From NCBI GenBank assembly GCA_030613835.1, contig JAUWLH010000008.1, positions 1-18,888 of the forward strand: DNA of 18,888 nt. The letters run 5' to 3'. A program made the position numbers and the translations under genes. The stretch is from Candidatus Bathyarchaeota archaeon. GTDB taxonomy: Archaea > Thermoproteota > Bathyarchaeia > TCS64. A model generated the notes under the pieces. That model searched no databases, was not told the DNA's origin, and saw nothing but the letters and a program-made list of their open reading frames with translations. Positions 7,484 through 13,951 of the stretch are shown piece after piece (positions within the stretch are counted from its first letter, which is position 1; every line of letters starts with the position of its first letter).

Positions 7484-7723
7484 CCAAAAAAGAGCCTAAA
7501 AGAAGCAGTTTTTCGGGAATTTCTCCAGGATCCGAGCCTCGGACCCAGCGAGATGACCAAGAAGCTGGACGCAAAATATAACTCAGTTAAAGCTGCTTTC
7601 GCCAAGCTCACGGAGGAAGGATTCCTTGAGCGCCCAAGCAGAGGAAGCTACAGACCAAACATGGCAGCCATTGTCCTGGACCTCATGGACCGCATAGAGA
7701 AACTGGAGTCACAGGTGAAGTAA
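7478..7723 (+). CDS. Small winged-helix DNA-binding protein, type A (first copy)
   Basis: An 81-residue protein that is essentially one winged helix-turn-helix and no sensor domain. Helix 1 (KEAVFREFL), helix 2 (GPSEMTKKLD) and recognition helix (NSVKAAFAKLTEEGFLER) are followed by a wing with SRGSYRPN and a terminal amphipathic helix (AAIVLDLMDRIEKLESQVK) that could dimerise. The SRGxYR wing and the hydrophobic tail recur in the third gene of the array, marking them as paralogues. ATG at 7478; TAA at 7721-7723 lies one base before the next gene, whose ribosome binding site GGTGA is inside this gene. Regulator, chromatin protein and plasmid/virus-type wHTH are all possible; no named family was recognised. 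Confidence 0.75.
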   Translation: MSPKKSLKEAVFREFLQDPSLGPSEMTKKLDAKYNSVKAAFAKLTEEGFLERPSRGSYRPNMAAIVLDLMDRIEKLESQVK

Positions 7724-7724
7724 C

Positions 7725-7985
7725 ATGATCAAATGGGAAAAAGTCCTGAAGAACATATCACCGAAGACCAGCCAGTTCAAGGTGCTCACGTACCTGGCTT
7801 TCAAGGGACCCAGCCAGCCATCGGAAATCTCGGCTGATATTGGAATCCCAGCGGGCACCGTCAGGCCAGCCCTGAGGACATTGTTAGACAAAGGATACGC
7901 CGTGCAGTTCGAAAACGGTAGCTACTCAAGTCTCGTACCATTCACAGACATCGTCTCACATTTATACTCGGTGACCAAAAAGTAG
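7725..7985 (+). CDS. Small winged-helix DNA-binding protein, type B (first copy)
   Basis: An 86-residue single wHTH. PKTSQFKVLTYLAFKGP forms helix 1, PSEISADIGIPAGTVRPALRTLLDKGY is the helix-turn-helix with recognition helix, and ENGSYSS is the wing tip. A final helix (TDIVSHLYSVTKK) closes the domain. The layout resembles MarR/TrmB-like archaeal wHTH domains but without an effector domain. It is a clear paralogue of the fourth gene in the array (shared PKTS-FK-L-YL-FK and STVR/GTVR recognition segment). The gap to the upstream type A gene is a single base, and GGTGA (7714-7718) is spaced six bases from the ATG, so translation is coupled. Confidence 0.75.
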   Translation: MIKWEKVLKNISPKTSQFKVLTYLAFKGPSQPSEISADIGIPAGTVRPALRTLLDKGYAVQFENGSYSSLVPFTDIVSHLYSVTKK

Positions 7986-7998
7986 GCGGGGAAGCCAT

Positions 7999-8253
7999 GT
8001 GGGTTCAGATGAGCTAGAGGGACTGAGACGGGCAGAAAGCCAGCGTGATGTCCTGATGTGCCTCATAGAAACAGGAGAGCCCATGTCATCCCAGAATATA
8101 TCCGAGAAGCTGGGCATCACCGTGAACGCAGTCAACATCGCCCTATTCCAGCTCAACAAGAAGCAACTGGTTGACAGGGTATCGAGGGGCATCTACCGCT
8201 ACCAGATGGGACCGATTCTCTTAACTCTTCTAAAGGAGTACTTTAGTCGATAG
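7999..8253 (+). CDS. Small winged-helix DNA-binding protein, type A (second copy)
   Basis: An 84-residue single wHTH, paralogous to the first gene. The helices are SQRDVLMCLIETGEPM, SSQNISEKLGI and TVNAVNIALFQLNKKQLVDR, with a wing containing SRGIYRYQ and a closing hydrophobic helix MGPILLTLLKEYF. The wing signature SRGxYR and the tail match the first type A protein. Start: GTG at 7999 preceded by GGCGGGGA (7986-7992). The overlapping ATG at 7997 hits a stop within seven codons and is excluded. It begins 13 bases after the first type B gene ends and stops two bases before the second type B gene. No effector or membrane segment is visible. Confidence 0.72.
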   Translation: MGSDELEGLRRAESQRDVLMCLIETGEPMSSQNISEKLGITVNAVNIALFQLNKKQLVDRVSRGIYRYQMGPILLTLLKEYFSR

Positions 8254-8255
8254 AC

Positions 8256-8492
8256 ATGGGCCTGACACAACTGGACCCCAAGACATCAGCGTTCAAGATT
8301 CTTGTGTACCTCACATTCAAAGACAGGCCTATGAAGCCCCTTGAAATAACAAAGGGACTGGGCGTGAACGGCTCAACAGTCAGGGCCAGGCTGGCCGAGT
8401 TGAAGAAGAAGGGGTTAGTGGAAAGCGTCTCTGATGGGTACGTCTCCAAGGTCACCAGCTACGATATTCTGATGAAGCTGACCCAACCCTAG
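8256..8492 (+). CDS. Small winged-helix DNA-binding protein, type B (second copy)
   Basis: A 78-residue single wHTH, paralogue of the second gene. PKTSAFKILVYLTFKDRP aligns with PKTSQFKVLTYLAFKGPS, then PLEITKGLGVNGSTVRARLAELKKKGL is the helix-turn-helix and SDGYVSK the wing. It ends with a short helix (YDILMKLTQP). It is the last gene of the four-gene array, starting two bases after the preceding type A gene. The nearest GGAG is ~17 bases upstream, so translational coupling is more likely than independent initiation. The TAG stop is in CTAG 8489-8492, shared with the convergent GNAT-OB gene. Confidence 0.75.
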   Translation: MGLTQLDPKTSAFKILVYLTFKDRPMKPLEITKGLGVNGSTVRARLAELKKKGLVESVSDGYVSKVTSYDILMKLTQP

Positions 8493-9262
8493 CTGAGCTT
8501 GATGAGCTTACCCACTTTTCCGATATTGAGCTGCCTCATGCCGCGGTAGACCTTCATGTACCCGTTCTCGATCCTGACCTTGTCGCCTACGCTTCCCTGT
8601 CTGATCTGCTCGTTCCACATCATGAGGACGATGTCCCCGGACTCATCTTCAAGGGTACACTCGGTAACAGTTAGCGTCTGCCAGCTCCTCCTGCTCCTGA
8701 CCTCCCTCGCAAACGCCTTCTCTATGATCTCGCCGTGGACGATGATCTTCCTCATCTCGGTGGAAAGTTCTGCTATGGTGGGCAGTTCAACAGGCTCGAT
8801 CACTTTCCTATACCAGTCGGTCTTGTACGGCACCGTATTGATGAAGCCAATCTTCTCGAATCCGTTGGACTCCAGGAACCCCTTGTTCTTCTCGTTCCAC
8901 TCCACGTTCCCCACTGTCCAGATCTTTGCCGGGCTAAGCTCCATGACTGCCTTGAACGCATCCGACGCTATCCCCTTGTCCTGGAAATCAGGGTCAACGT
9001 ATATCCTCACCAGCTCCTTGTGGTCGAAGCCGTTCTCGCTGAGGATAATGCCCCCGACGACGACCTCCTCGCGGAGGACGCAGTAGGTCTCAAGCTTTTC
9101 AATGTAATAGAGGTGGTCCTTGACGGACTTGTAGCCTCTAGGTCCCCAAGCCTCCTTGCCGTGCTGCTCCGATGCATGCTCGTACGCCCTCTGGGAGACC
9201 AAGGCCAGGACACCCGCATCGTCCTCTGTGGCCTTCACCAATTGAATATCGTTGGATGCCAT
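8489..9262 (-). CDS. GNAT-family N-acetyltransferase fused to a crenarchaeal-SSB-like OB-fold domain
   Basis: A 257-residue two-domain protein. Residues ~5-150 form a GNAT acetyltransferase: an ELVRIYVDPDFQDKGIAS motif A, with Q-x-x-G-x-A for the acetyl-CoA pyrophosphate, then NEKNKGFLESNGFEKIGF as motif B. Residues ~165-257 form an OB fold resembling archaeal SSB: TLEDESGDIVLMMWNEQI, GDKVRIENGYMKVYRGMRQL and a final NIGKVGKL, including the Trp typical of SSB DNA-contact strands. Together they suggest an acetyltransferase targeted to ssDNA or to proteins on it; substrate is unknown. I chose the ATG at 9262 over the GTG at 9307 because a TATA-like GGTATAATAAAG (about 9289-9300) lies inside the longer form and GGGATTGAT directly precedes the ATG. 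It is convergent with wHTH genes, sharing CTAG 8489-8492. Confidence 0.82.
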   Translation of the reverse strand: MASNDIQLVKATEDDAGVLALVSQRAYEHASEQHGKEAWGPRGYKSVKDHLYYIEKLETYCVLREEVVVGGIILSENGFDHKELVRIYVDPDFQDKGIASDAFKAVMELSPAKIWTVGNVEWNEKNKGFLESNGFEKIGFINTVPYKTDWYRKVIEPVELPTIAELSTEMRKIIVHGEIIEKAFAREVRSRRSWQTLTVTECTLEDESGDIVLMMWNEQIRQGSVGDKVRIENGYMKVYRGMRQLNIGKVGKLIKLS

Positions 9263-9364
9263 ATCAATCCCTACGATTAACGAAGCTTCCTTTATTATAC
9301 CTATCACGAGCTCAGGCAGCTAAGACTTATAGGATATCATCAAGAAATGTAGGTTTGATATAGA
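9263..9364. promoter_or_regulatory. Divergent promoter region between GNAT-OB gene and third type A winged-helix gene
   Basis: About 100 bases separate the two starts. Minus strand: TATA-like GGTATAATAAAG at about 9289-9300 for the GNAT-OB gene, giving a very short leader. Plus strand: ACTTATAGGATATC at about 9325-9338, which would initiate close to the TTG at 9365 and give a near-leaderless transcript. Inferred from motifs. Confidence 0.35.
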
Positions 9365-9679
9365 TTGTCAAACAAAACGCCGGGGAGGATAAGGGAAAGA
9401 ACGGATGCCTTGCTAAGGCTCAAGAGGGCACCGAGCCAGGAGATCATATTCTACTACATGCTTGAGACCGGCAAGACGATGACGGTAAAGGAGGTAGCCT
9501 CTGAGCTGGACCTCACCGCCAAGTCCGCAGAGAGGGCCGTCGCCAAGCTCCTCGATAAGGGGCTGCTACAGCGCTCCACATTCAGGGAGGGGACCTATAC
9601 CTGTGACTCCAGAATGATCGTGGTATCCCTGCTGAGGACGGTTATCGAGCTATACGAGGACCTGGAGAACAGGCGCTAG
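9365..9679 (+). CDS. Winged-helix DNA-binding protein related to type A
   Basis: A 104-residue protein with a basic N-terminal extension of about 25 residues (Arg/Lys-rich) before a wHTH. The domain reads QEIIFYYMLETGKTM, then TVKEVASELDLTAKSAERAV and AKLLDKGLLQR. Its wing contains REGTYTCDSR, and a long terminal helix (VVSLLRTVIELYEDLENRR) may dimerise. The LETG-M helix 1 and hydrophobic tail resemble the two type A proteins upstream, so this is probably a third paralogue separated from the array by the GNAT-OB gene. The start is a TTG at 9365; no ATG or GTG gives a plausible alternative, and the N-terminal residues are therefore uncertain. Stop shared with the convergent gene at CTAG 9676-9679. 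Confidence 0.68.
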   Translation: MSNKTPGRIRERTDALLRLKRAPSQEIIFYYMLETGKTMTVKEVASELDLTAKSAERAVAKLLDKGLLQRSTFREGTYTCDSRMIVVSLLRTVIELYEDLENRR

Positions 9680-10146
9680 CCGCTCTTCCTAATCTTTTCC
9701 ACTACCTCATCATCGACCCAGGCCATCCCCTTCGAGGTGAGCCTAGACTCGCCACTCTTGCCACTTGGCTTGAAGATGTGGCCCCGTTTCCTCATCTCGT
9801 TTAATCGTGCTGCAACGATGACTTCCTTTCCGCTTGCCTCAAGGCACTCCCTGATCTTCTTGCTGGTGGCCTCCTGGTTCTTCATGGAGTACAGGACGAG
9901 TCCGATGGCCTCGTAGTGGCTGATCTCTGCCCTTGTCACGATGACTGGCCCGTTCTGCCCGATCCTCACGATGTTGCGGAGCCTGTCCTCGGTCTGCTTT
10001 AGGTCGAGAATGCTAAGTTTTTCGCTGATCTTGTCAAGAAAATCGTCCGTGAGGAGGGCTAGGGCCTCAAGTACCTCTTCCTTTGTGTCCCCTGAGACAG
10101 TGAGTGTGCCGTAATCGGTCTCGATGTTGAGCTGTAACTTGGGCAT
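9676..10146 (-). CDS. Two-domain protein of unknown family: N-terminal beta-beta-alpha module plus probable winged helix (paralogue of the upstream gene)
   Basis: A 156-residue soluble protein, family not recognised. Residues 1-45 form a beta-hairpin-plus-helix pattern (two strands around TDYGTLTVSG, then TKEEVLEALALLTDDFLDKI). A charged linker follows, and from about residue 75 comes a likely wHTH: HYEAIGLVLYSMKNQEATSKKI, then EVIVAARLNEMRKRGHIFK, with GKSGESRLTSKGMAW as wing. The N-terminal module matches the upstream gene's (VKVRIGDKELEIGGSKEEVLSILDDL), so the two are tandem paralogues. The ATG at 10146 follows GGGTGAT, which overlaps the TAA of the upstream gene; they are co-transcribed and translationally coupled. 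DNA binding is inferred from the predicted fold. Confidence 0.68.
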   Translation of the reverse strand: MPKLQLNIETDYGTLTVSGDTKEEVLEALALLTDDFLDKISEKLSILDLKQTEDRLRNIVRIGQNGPVIVTRAEISHYEAIGLVLYSMKNQEATSKKIRECLEASGKEVIVAARLNEMRKRGHIFKPSGKSGESRLTSKGMAWVDDEVVEKIRKSG

Positions 10147-10148
10147 AA

Positions 10149-10577
10149 TTAATCACCCTTCTCGTTGATGACGTAGAGGTATCCCCTCTTCTTGTCCTTC
10201 CAGCGCCTGAGGCTCCCCCTCTTTATCTGCCAGCTGAGGACACCGCTAATGGTGCTCTTGGGAAAGAATATGGCGTTGGCCTCCATGGCCTCGCGGAGCT
10301 CACCTATGGCGCGGGGAGTCTTGCCCCAGTCAGTCTCAAGGAGGGACACGATGGCCTCGCTGCACTGGGTGGTGTGCTGGATCTTGGGGTACTTGACATC
10401 GCCGTTCTTCTTCGACTTGGCCTGCGTCTCGAACCCCTTCTGGTTGAACGCCTTGGTTACCTTCTCGACGATCGAGTCCAAGTCATCTAGGATGGAAAGT
10501 ACCTCCTCCTTGCTTCCCCCTATCTCCAGCTCCTTGTCTCCTATTCTGACCTTGACGTGGAATGGGGTTTTGGGCAT
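10149..10577 (-). CDS. Two-domain protein of unknown family: N-terminal beta-beta-alpha module plus probable winged helix (first of the tandem pair)
   Basis: A 142-residue soluble protein and paralogue of the downstream gene. The N-terminal module (MPKTPFHVKVRIGD, then SKEEVLSILDDLDSIVEKV) is followed by a Lys-rich linker and a C-terminal region with a helix-turn-helix-like layout: CSEAIVSLLETDWGKTPRAI, GELREAMEANAIFFPKSTISG and VLSWQIKRGSLRRWKDKKRG. The ATG at 10577 is chosen over the GTG at 10589, because both paralogues then begin MPK and GAGTGATTGT lies just upstream as ribosome binding site. A TATA-like TATTATATCC at about 10618-10627 on the minus strand fits initiation near 10598. No named domain was recognised; a DNA-binding regulator is the simplest reading. 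Confidence 0.66.
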   Translation of the reverse strand: MPKTPFHVKVRIGDKELEIGGSKEEVLSILDDLDSIVEKVTKAFNQKGFETQAKSKKNGDVKYPKIQHTTQCSEAIVSLLETDWGKTPRAIGELREAMEANAIFFPKSTISGVLSWQIKRGSLRRWKDKKRGYLYVINEKGD

Positions 10578-10615
10578 ACAATCACTCACTAGAACGTTTT
10601 CTAATATGGTGTAAG

Positions 10616-10630
10616 ACTGGATATAATACT
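10616..10630 (-). promoter_or_regulatory. Putative promoter for the tandem two-domain protein genes
   Basis: Minus-strand AAGTATTATATCCAG lies in the 70-base gap between the gatE stop and the start of the first paralogue. Initiation ~25 bases downstream would leave a 20-base leader containing the GAGTGAT ribosome binding site. It separates this pair transcriptionally from gatDE. Confidence 0.4.
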
Positions 10631-10647
10631 TATGAGGGGGGTGAGGC

Positions 10648-12540
10648 TCATTCGATGATGGCCCTAATGGCCGCGTTCAGGAGCTTATTCACCTGCTGCG
10701 GTGATGCCTTGCCCCTTGCCTTCCCCATAATTACCCCCATAAGTGGCCCCATGGCCTTCATGCCCCGATCCTTGACCAAGTCCTCCAGTTCCTTGACGGA
10801 AGACTCAACGAGATGTTTGACCTCCTCATCGCTCATCATCTCAAGGCCCAGCTCTGTGATCGCCCTTTTGGCGTCGTGGGTCGGGTTCTTGGCCAGATAA
10901 GCGAGCATATCCGGGATGGACTCCTTCACAGTCATACCGTCCTTGACCAGCATGAACGTTCCCCTGATCGCGTCCTGTGAAAGATCATCTGTTGGGACGC
11001 CGTCCCTCCTGAGCTTGGTCAGGTCCTCGGTCAGTGTGACAGCAAGTAAGGTTGTTGACAGCCCCTTGCCTGCGAGCTCCTCAAACAGATCGAGGTGCTC
11101 AGAGTCAAGTATCTGGATGGCTAGCTTCTCGTTCAGCTCGTATTTATCCTGGTATTTCGCCAGCTTCACCTCGGGCATGTCGGGTAGTTTTGCCGCTAAC
11201 GCCTCTATCTTCCCAGCAGTTACCTGAGTGGGTTTAACGTCAGTCTCTGGGTACATCCTTGCCGCTCCTGGTCGCGGGCGCGTGAACCTTGTTGTTCCAT
11301 CTGGGTTGGCTGAACGGGTCTCCGCAGGTACTCCACTCAGGGCTTGGATAGCCCTATCGACAACAGCGACAAGCGCCGCCTTGCACTTGGACTCGTCATC
11401 TGCAACAATGACCACTGCGTCACCGGACTTGGCACCCATTGTCTCTCTGAGCTTGTTAACCTCTTCCTGAGTAATCTTGTAACCAGGCAGCTCATCGGTA
11501 TGGAATATCCCCCTAACGCCGCCTTTGAACTTTGCATGGTCGCTCATCTCGGTGCCCAGTCTTCTATTTGGGCAGAGTTCCTTACCTGTGAGGCCGTTGA
11601 ACCCTTTGAGCTTGACGGCGTAGACCTTGCTTCCCCTCTGGAGAGCGTTGAGCAGTATCTTAGACTCAGTCTTGGCGAATATCCCCGATACATCAACTAG
11701 ATCTTTTTTCAGATCATCAAACTTTACGCCCCTAATTTTAAGCTCCTCCTGGATCTCAACCAAGGTCGCCTGCCTCTGAGCCTCGTACTCTACGAGGGTC
11801 GTTAGCATACCCAGGTCTTGGGCACCCTTGATCTCGATGATACCACCGTTCATGATGCTGACGTTTACGTCTTGCCTGATGGTTCCTATGCCCCTACGGA
11901 CCTTGCCCGAGGCCCTGAGAATACTTCCGATCCTTCGGGCTACATCGTATGCCTCCTGAGGTGTGTGCATCTCGGGAGCCGTTGTGACCTCTATTAACGG
12001 AATTCCCAACCTGTCCAGCCTGTATGTGATGGTATCTCCGTCTTCAGACATCTTACGTGCAGCGTCCTCCTCGACAGCCACCTGTTCCAAGTGGTAGGTC
12101 TTACCCCCCACCTCTATCTCGCCACCTAGGCTCACGACGCTGGTCCTTTGGAATCCGCCGGTGTTGCTGCCGTCTACTACGGTCTTGCGCATGACCTGCA
12201 CCTCGTCCACGGGAGTTCCCTTTGTCATCAAACTGAACATGAGCGCGATATCCACAGCCTCCTTGTCCATAGGGCTCGGTGGCTCCTCGTCCATCTCGAC
12301 GAGGCAGCTTGTCCTGTGGTCGGCCTCGTAGATGATGGTCTTTCCCTTGAGGAACTCGAACAAAGCGGCGGGGTCTATCTCACCCAACTCGCTCTGGGCG
12401 GGCCTGAGTTTGCGTGTGAAAGTGAAATCGTAGCCATCCTTGTTGAGCTCAGGTGGACAGTTACAGAACAGCTTGGTCTCCGTTGCTAGCTCTTGGTGGA
12501 TCTCGATGCCCACAGTCAATCCAATTTTCTTGTAGTCCAT
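10648..12540 (-). CDS. gatE: Glutamyl-tRNA(Gln) amidotransferase subunit E
   Basis: GatE is the kinase/transamidase subunit of archaeal GatDE. It recognises tRNA(Gln), activates misacylated Glu-tRNA(Gln) with ATP and uses ammonia from GatD to make Gln-tRNA(Gln). The 630-residue length is typical. The N-terminal cradle domain contains VGIEIHQEL, the LFCNCPPE segment, EMDEEPPSP and VDGSNTGGFQRT. A lineage-specific AspRS-like insertion spans roughly residues 300-400 (GLTGKELCPNRRLG, GGVRGIFHTDELPGY). The helical and YqeY-type tail domain ends with MGVIMGKARGKASPQQVNKLLN. The start codon overlaps the gatD stop (TGATG), so the subunits are translationally coupled. Its presence implies this organism makes Gln-tRNA(Gln) indirectly, as is universal in archaea with GatDE. 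Confidence 0.97.
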   Translation of the reverse strand: MDYKKIGLTVGIEIHQELATETKLFCNCPPELNKDGYDFTFTRKLRPAQSELGEIDPAALFEFLKGKTIIYEADHRTSCLVEMDEEPPSPMDKEAVDIALMFSLMTKGTPVDEVQVMRKTVVDGSNTGGFQRTSVVSLGGEIEVGGKTYHLEQVAVEEDAARKMSEDGDTITYRLDRLGIPLIEVTTAPEMHTPQEAYDVARRIGSILRASGKVRRGIGTIRQDVNVSIMNGGIIEIKGAQDLGMLTTLVEYEAQRQATLVEIQEELKIRGVKFDDLKKDLVDVSGIFAKTESKILLNALQRGSKVYAVKLKGFNGLTGKELCPNRRLGTEMSDHAKFKGGVRGIFHTDELPGYKITQEEVNKLRETMGAKSGDAVVIVADDESKCKAALVAVVDRAIQALSGVPAETRSANPDGTTRFTRPRPGAARMYPETDVKPTQVTAGKIEALAAKLPDMPEVKLAKYQDKYELNEKLAIQILDSEHLDLFEELAGKGLSTTLLAVTLTEDLTKLRRDGVPTDDLSQDAIRGTFMLVKDGMTVKESIPDMLAYLAKNPTHDAKRAITELGLEMMSDEEVKHLVESSVKELEDLVKDRGMKAMGPLMGVIMGKARGKASPQQVNKLLNAAIRAIIE

Positions 12541-13871
12541 CAGCCCATCCTCCTCAGGTAAGGAGTCCTTGGATTAAACTCGTTCACGAGGTTAGTTAGC
12601 ATGAGCTTCTTGACCTCGTCCAGGTCCTCTGTCTGGCCAAGGCACCACTTGAGCTTAACATACGCGGTCTCGCCGTGCATGTCCTCCAGTGGAACAGCTT
12701 CTCGATCGATGAGCTCCCTGCCGTGGCTGTACACGTTGAGGTTTACCCTACCCCATGTGCACTGGCTAACAATGCCCACGAAGACGCCATCCTTCCTCGC
12801 CCTTTCCACGGCTGGCCAGAGGCTCTGGTTGACTTGCCCGAGGCCTGTTGCCTCGATGATAAGCCCCCTGTAATCCTCGTTCAGGAAGTACTCCAGTATG
12901 GAGGGGTTGTAGTCTGGGGCGAACTTGACGAGAGCGCACTTGTCACTGAACTTGTTGAGCAGCTTTGGCTCGGAGTCCTGCCTGGGTCTCACCCTTTCGT
13001 TGAGCATCTCCACCTTCCCGTCCTTGTATCGTGCGAGCGGGAAGTCGTTAACGGGTTGGAACGCGTACCTTGTGCTGGTGTGGCACTTCCTTACCTTTGT
13101 GCCCCTGATGTAGCTGATGCTCTCGTCGCTGGTGTTCTCGTGTAAGCCGATGCACACCTCCGCGAAGGGGGCGTGGGCTGCTGTGTATACTCCACCCATC
13201 AGGTTTGTGGCATTGTCGCTGCTGGGCCTGTCGCTGCTCCTCTGACTGCCCACGAATATAACTGGGCAAGGCAGGTTCTGTAGGGCGAAGCTCATGGCCG
13301 CGCTGCTGTAGCCCATCGTGTCCGTGCCATGAGTGAATATTATGCCGTCAGCGCCAGCCTTGATCTTGTCGTATGCCCTCTTCGCCATCCCAGCCCAGTG
13401 CTCCATCCCAATGTCCTCGCTAAACACGCTGTACAGGATGTCGGCGTCCACGTCGGCTACCTCGACCAACTCAGGTACGACCGCCAGCAGGTCTCTGCTG
13501 GACATGGCAGATATCACGCCTCCAGTCACGTAGTCTATCCTTGAGGCGATGGTGCCGCCGGTGCTGATGATGCTGACTTTGGGCAACCCCTTCTCGGCTT
13601 CTGGCAGCGGCGGCTGCTTGAACTCAGGCTTTGGCGCGGTGCCGGTTTTCTTGATATTCATGGACTCGGCGTATGCCAGCCCAATGTTGTAGCCAGAGAC
13701 CATCTTGATTATGAGGTGATGCTCGTCGTATGTCTCGACCCTGGGCATCAGGCTTCCCCTGTACTGCTGGTTATTGACAGATATCTCCAGCTTGTCGCCT
13801 ATCTCGACCCCGGCGGTTTCGAGGGCCGTCCTGAGCTTTCCCCTGTATCCGGTAAGCTTGTTCTCTGTCAA
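12540..13871 (-). CDS. gatD: Glutamyl-tRNA(Gln) amidotransferase subunit D
   Basis: GatD is the asparaginase-like glutaminase that supplies ammonia to GatE. Residues 1-75 form the N-terminal beta-barrel domain (KLEISVNNQQYRGSLMPR). The L-asparaginase-type catalytic domain begins at ~97: STGGTIAS (103-110) holds the first catalytic Thr, and FTHGTDTMGYSS (about 179-190) holds the Thr-Asp pair. The catalytic Lys is in YIRGTKVRKCHTS (~254-266). The C-terminal asparaginase lobe includes IIEATGLGQVNQSLWPAV. The length of 443 residues is standard. The start is a TTG at 13871 giving MTENKLTGYRG; no better upstream start exists. A TATA-like ATATTTTAAT (13905-13914, minus strand) would initiate near 13888. 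Confidence 0.97.
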   Translation of the reverse strand: MTENKLTGYRGKLRTALETAGVEIGDKLEISVNNQQYRGSLMPRVETYDEHHLIIKMVSGYNIGLAYAESMNIKKTGTAPKPEFKQPPLPEAEKGLPKVSIISTGGTIASRIDYVTGGVISAMSSRDLLAVVPELVEVADVDADILYSVFSEDIGMEHWAGMAKRAYDKIKAGADGIIFTHGTDTMGYSSAAMSFALQNLPCPVIFVGSQRSSDRPSSDNATNLMGGVYTAAHAPFAEVCIGLHENTSDESISYIRGTKVRKCHTSTRYAFQPVNDFPLARYKDGKVEMLNERVRPRQDSEPKLLNKFSDKCALVKFAPDYNPSILEYFLNEDYRGLIIEATGLGQVNQSLWPAVERARKDGVFVGIVSQCTWGRVNLNVYSHGRELIDREAVPLEDMHGETAYVKLKWCLGQTEDLDEVKKLMLTNLVNEFNPRTPYLRRMG

Positions 13872-13904
13872 TTTGAATCAGAGAAGAATGACCTCGTTTC
13901 AGCT

Positions 13905-13914
13905 ATTAAAATAT
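13905..13914 (-). promoter_or_regulatory. Putative gatD-gatE TATA box
   Basis: Minus-strand ATATTTTAAT sits in the 80-base gap before gatD, about 35-45 bases upstream of the TTG start. It fits a short leader without an obvious Shine-Dalgarno sequence. Motif only. Confidence 0.4.
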
Positions 13915-13951
13915 GGTTTATCGGTATAGCGAGAGACTCGATCAAGAAAAA

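Noticed and set aside
13048..13269. Open frames inside gatD, gatE, elp3, herA and other long genes on the opposite or shifted frame
   Set aside because: They are shadows created by the strong codon bias of the long genes; their products are rich in Arg/His/Pro/Ser and lack conserved motifs.
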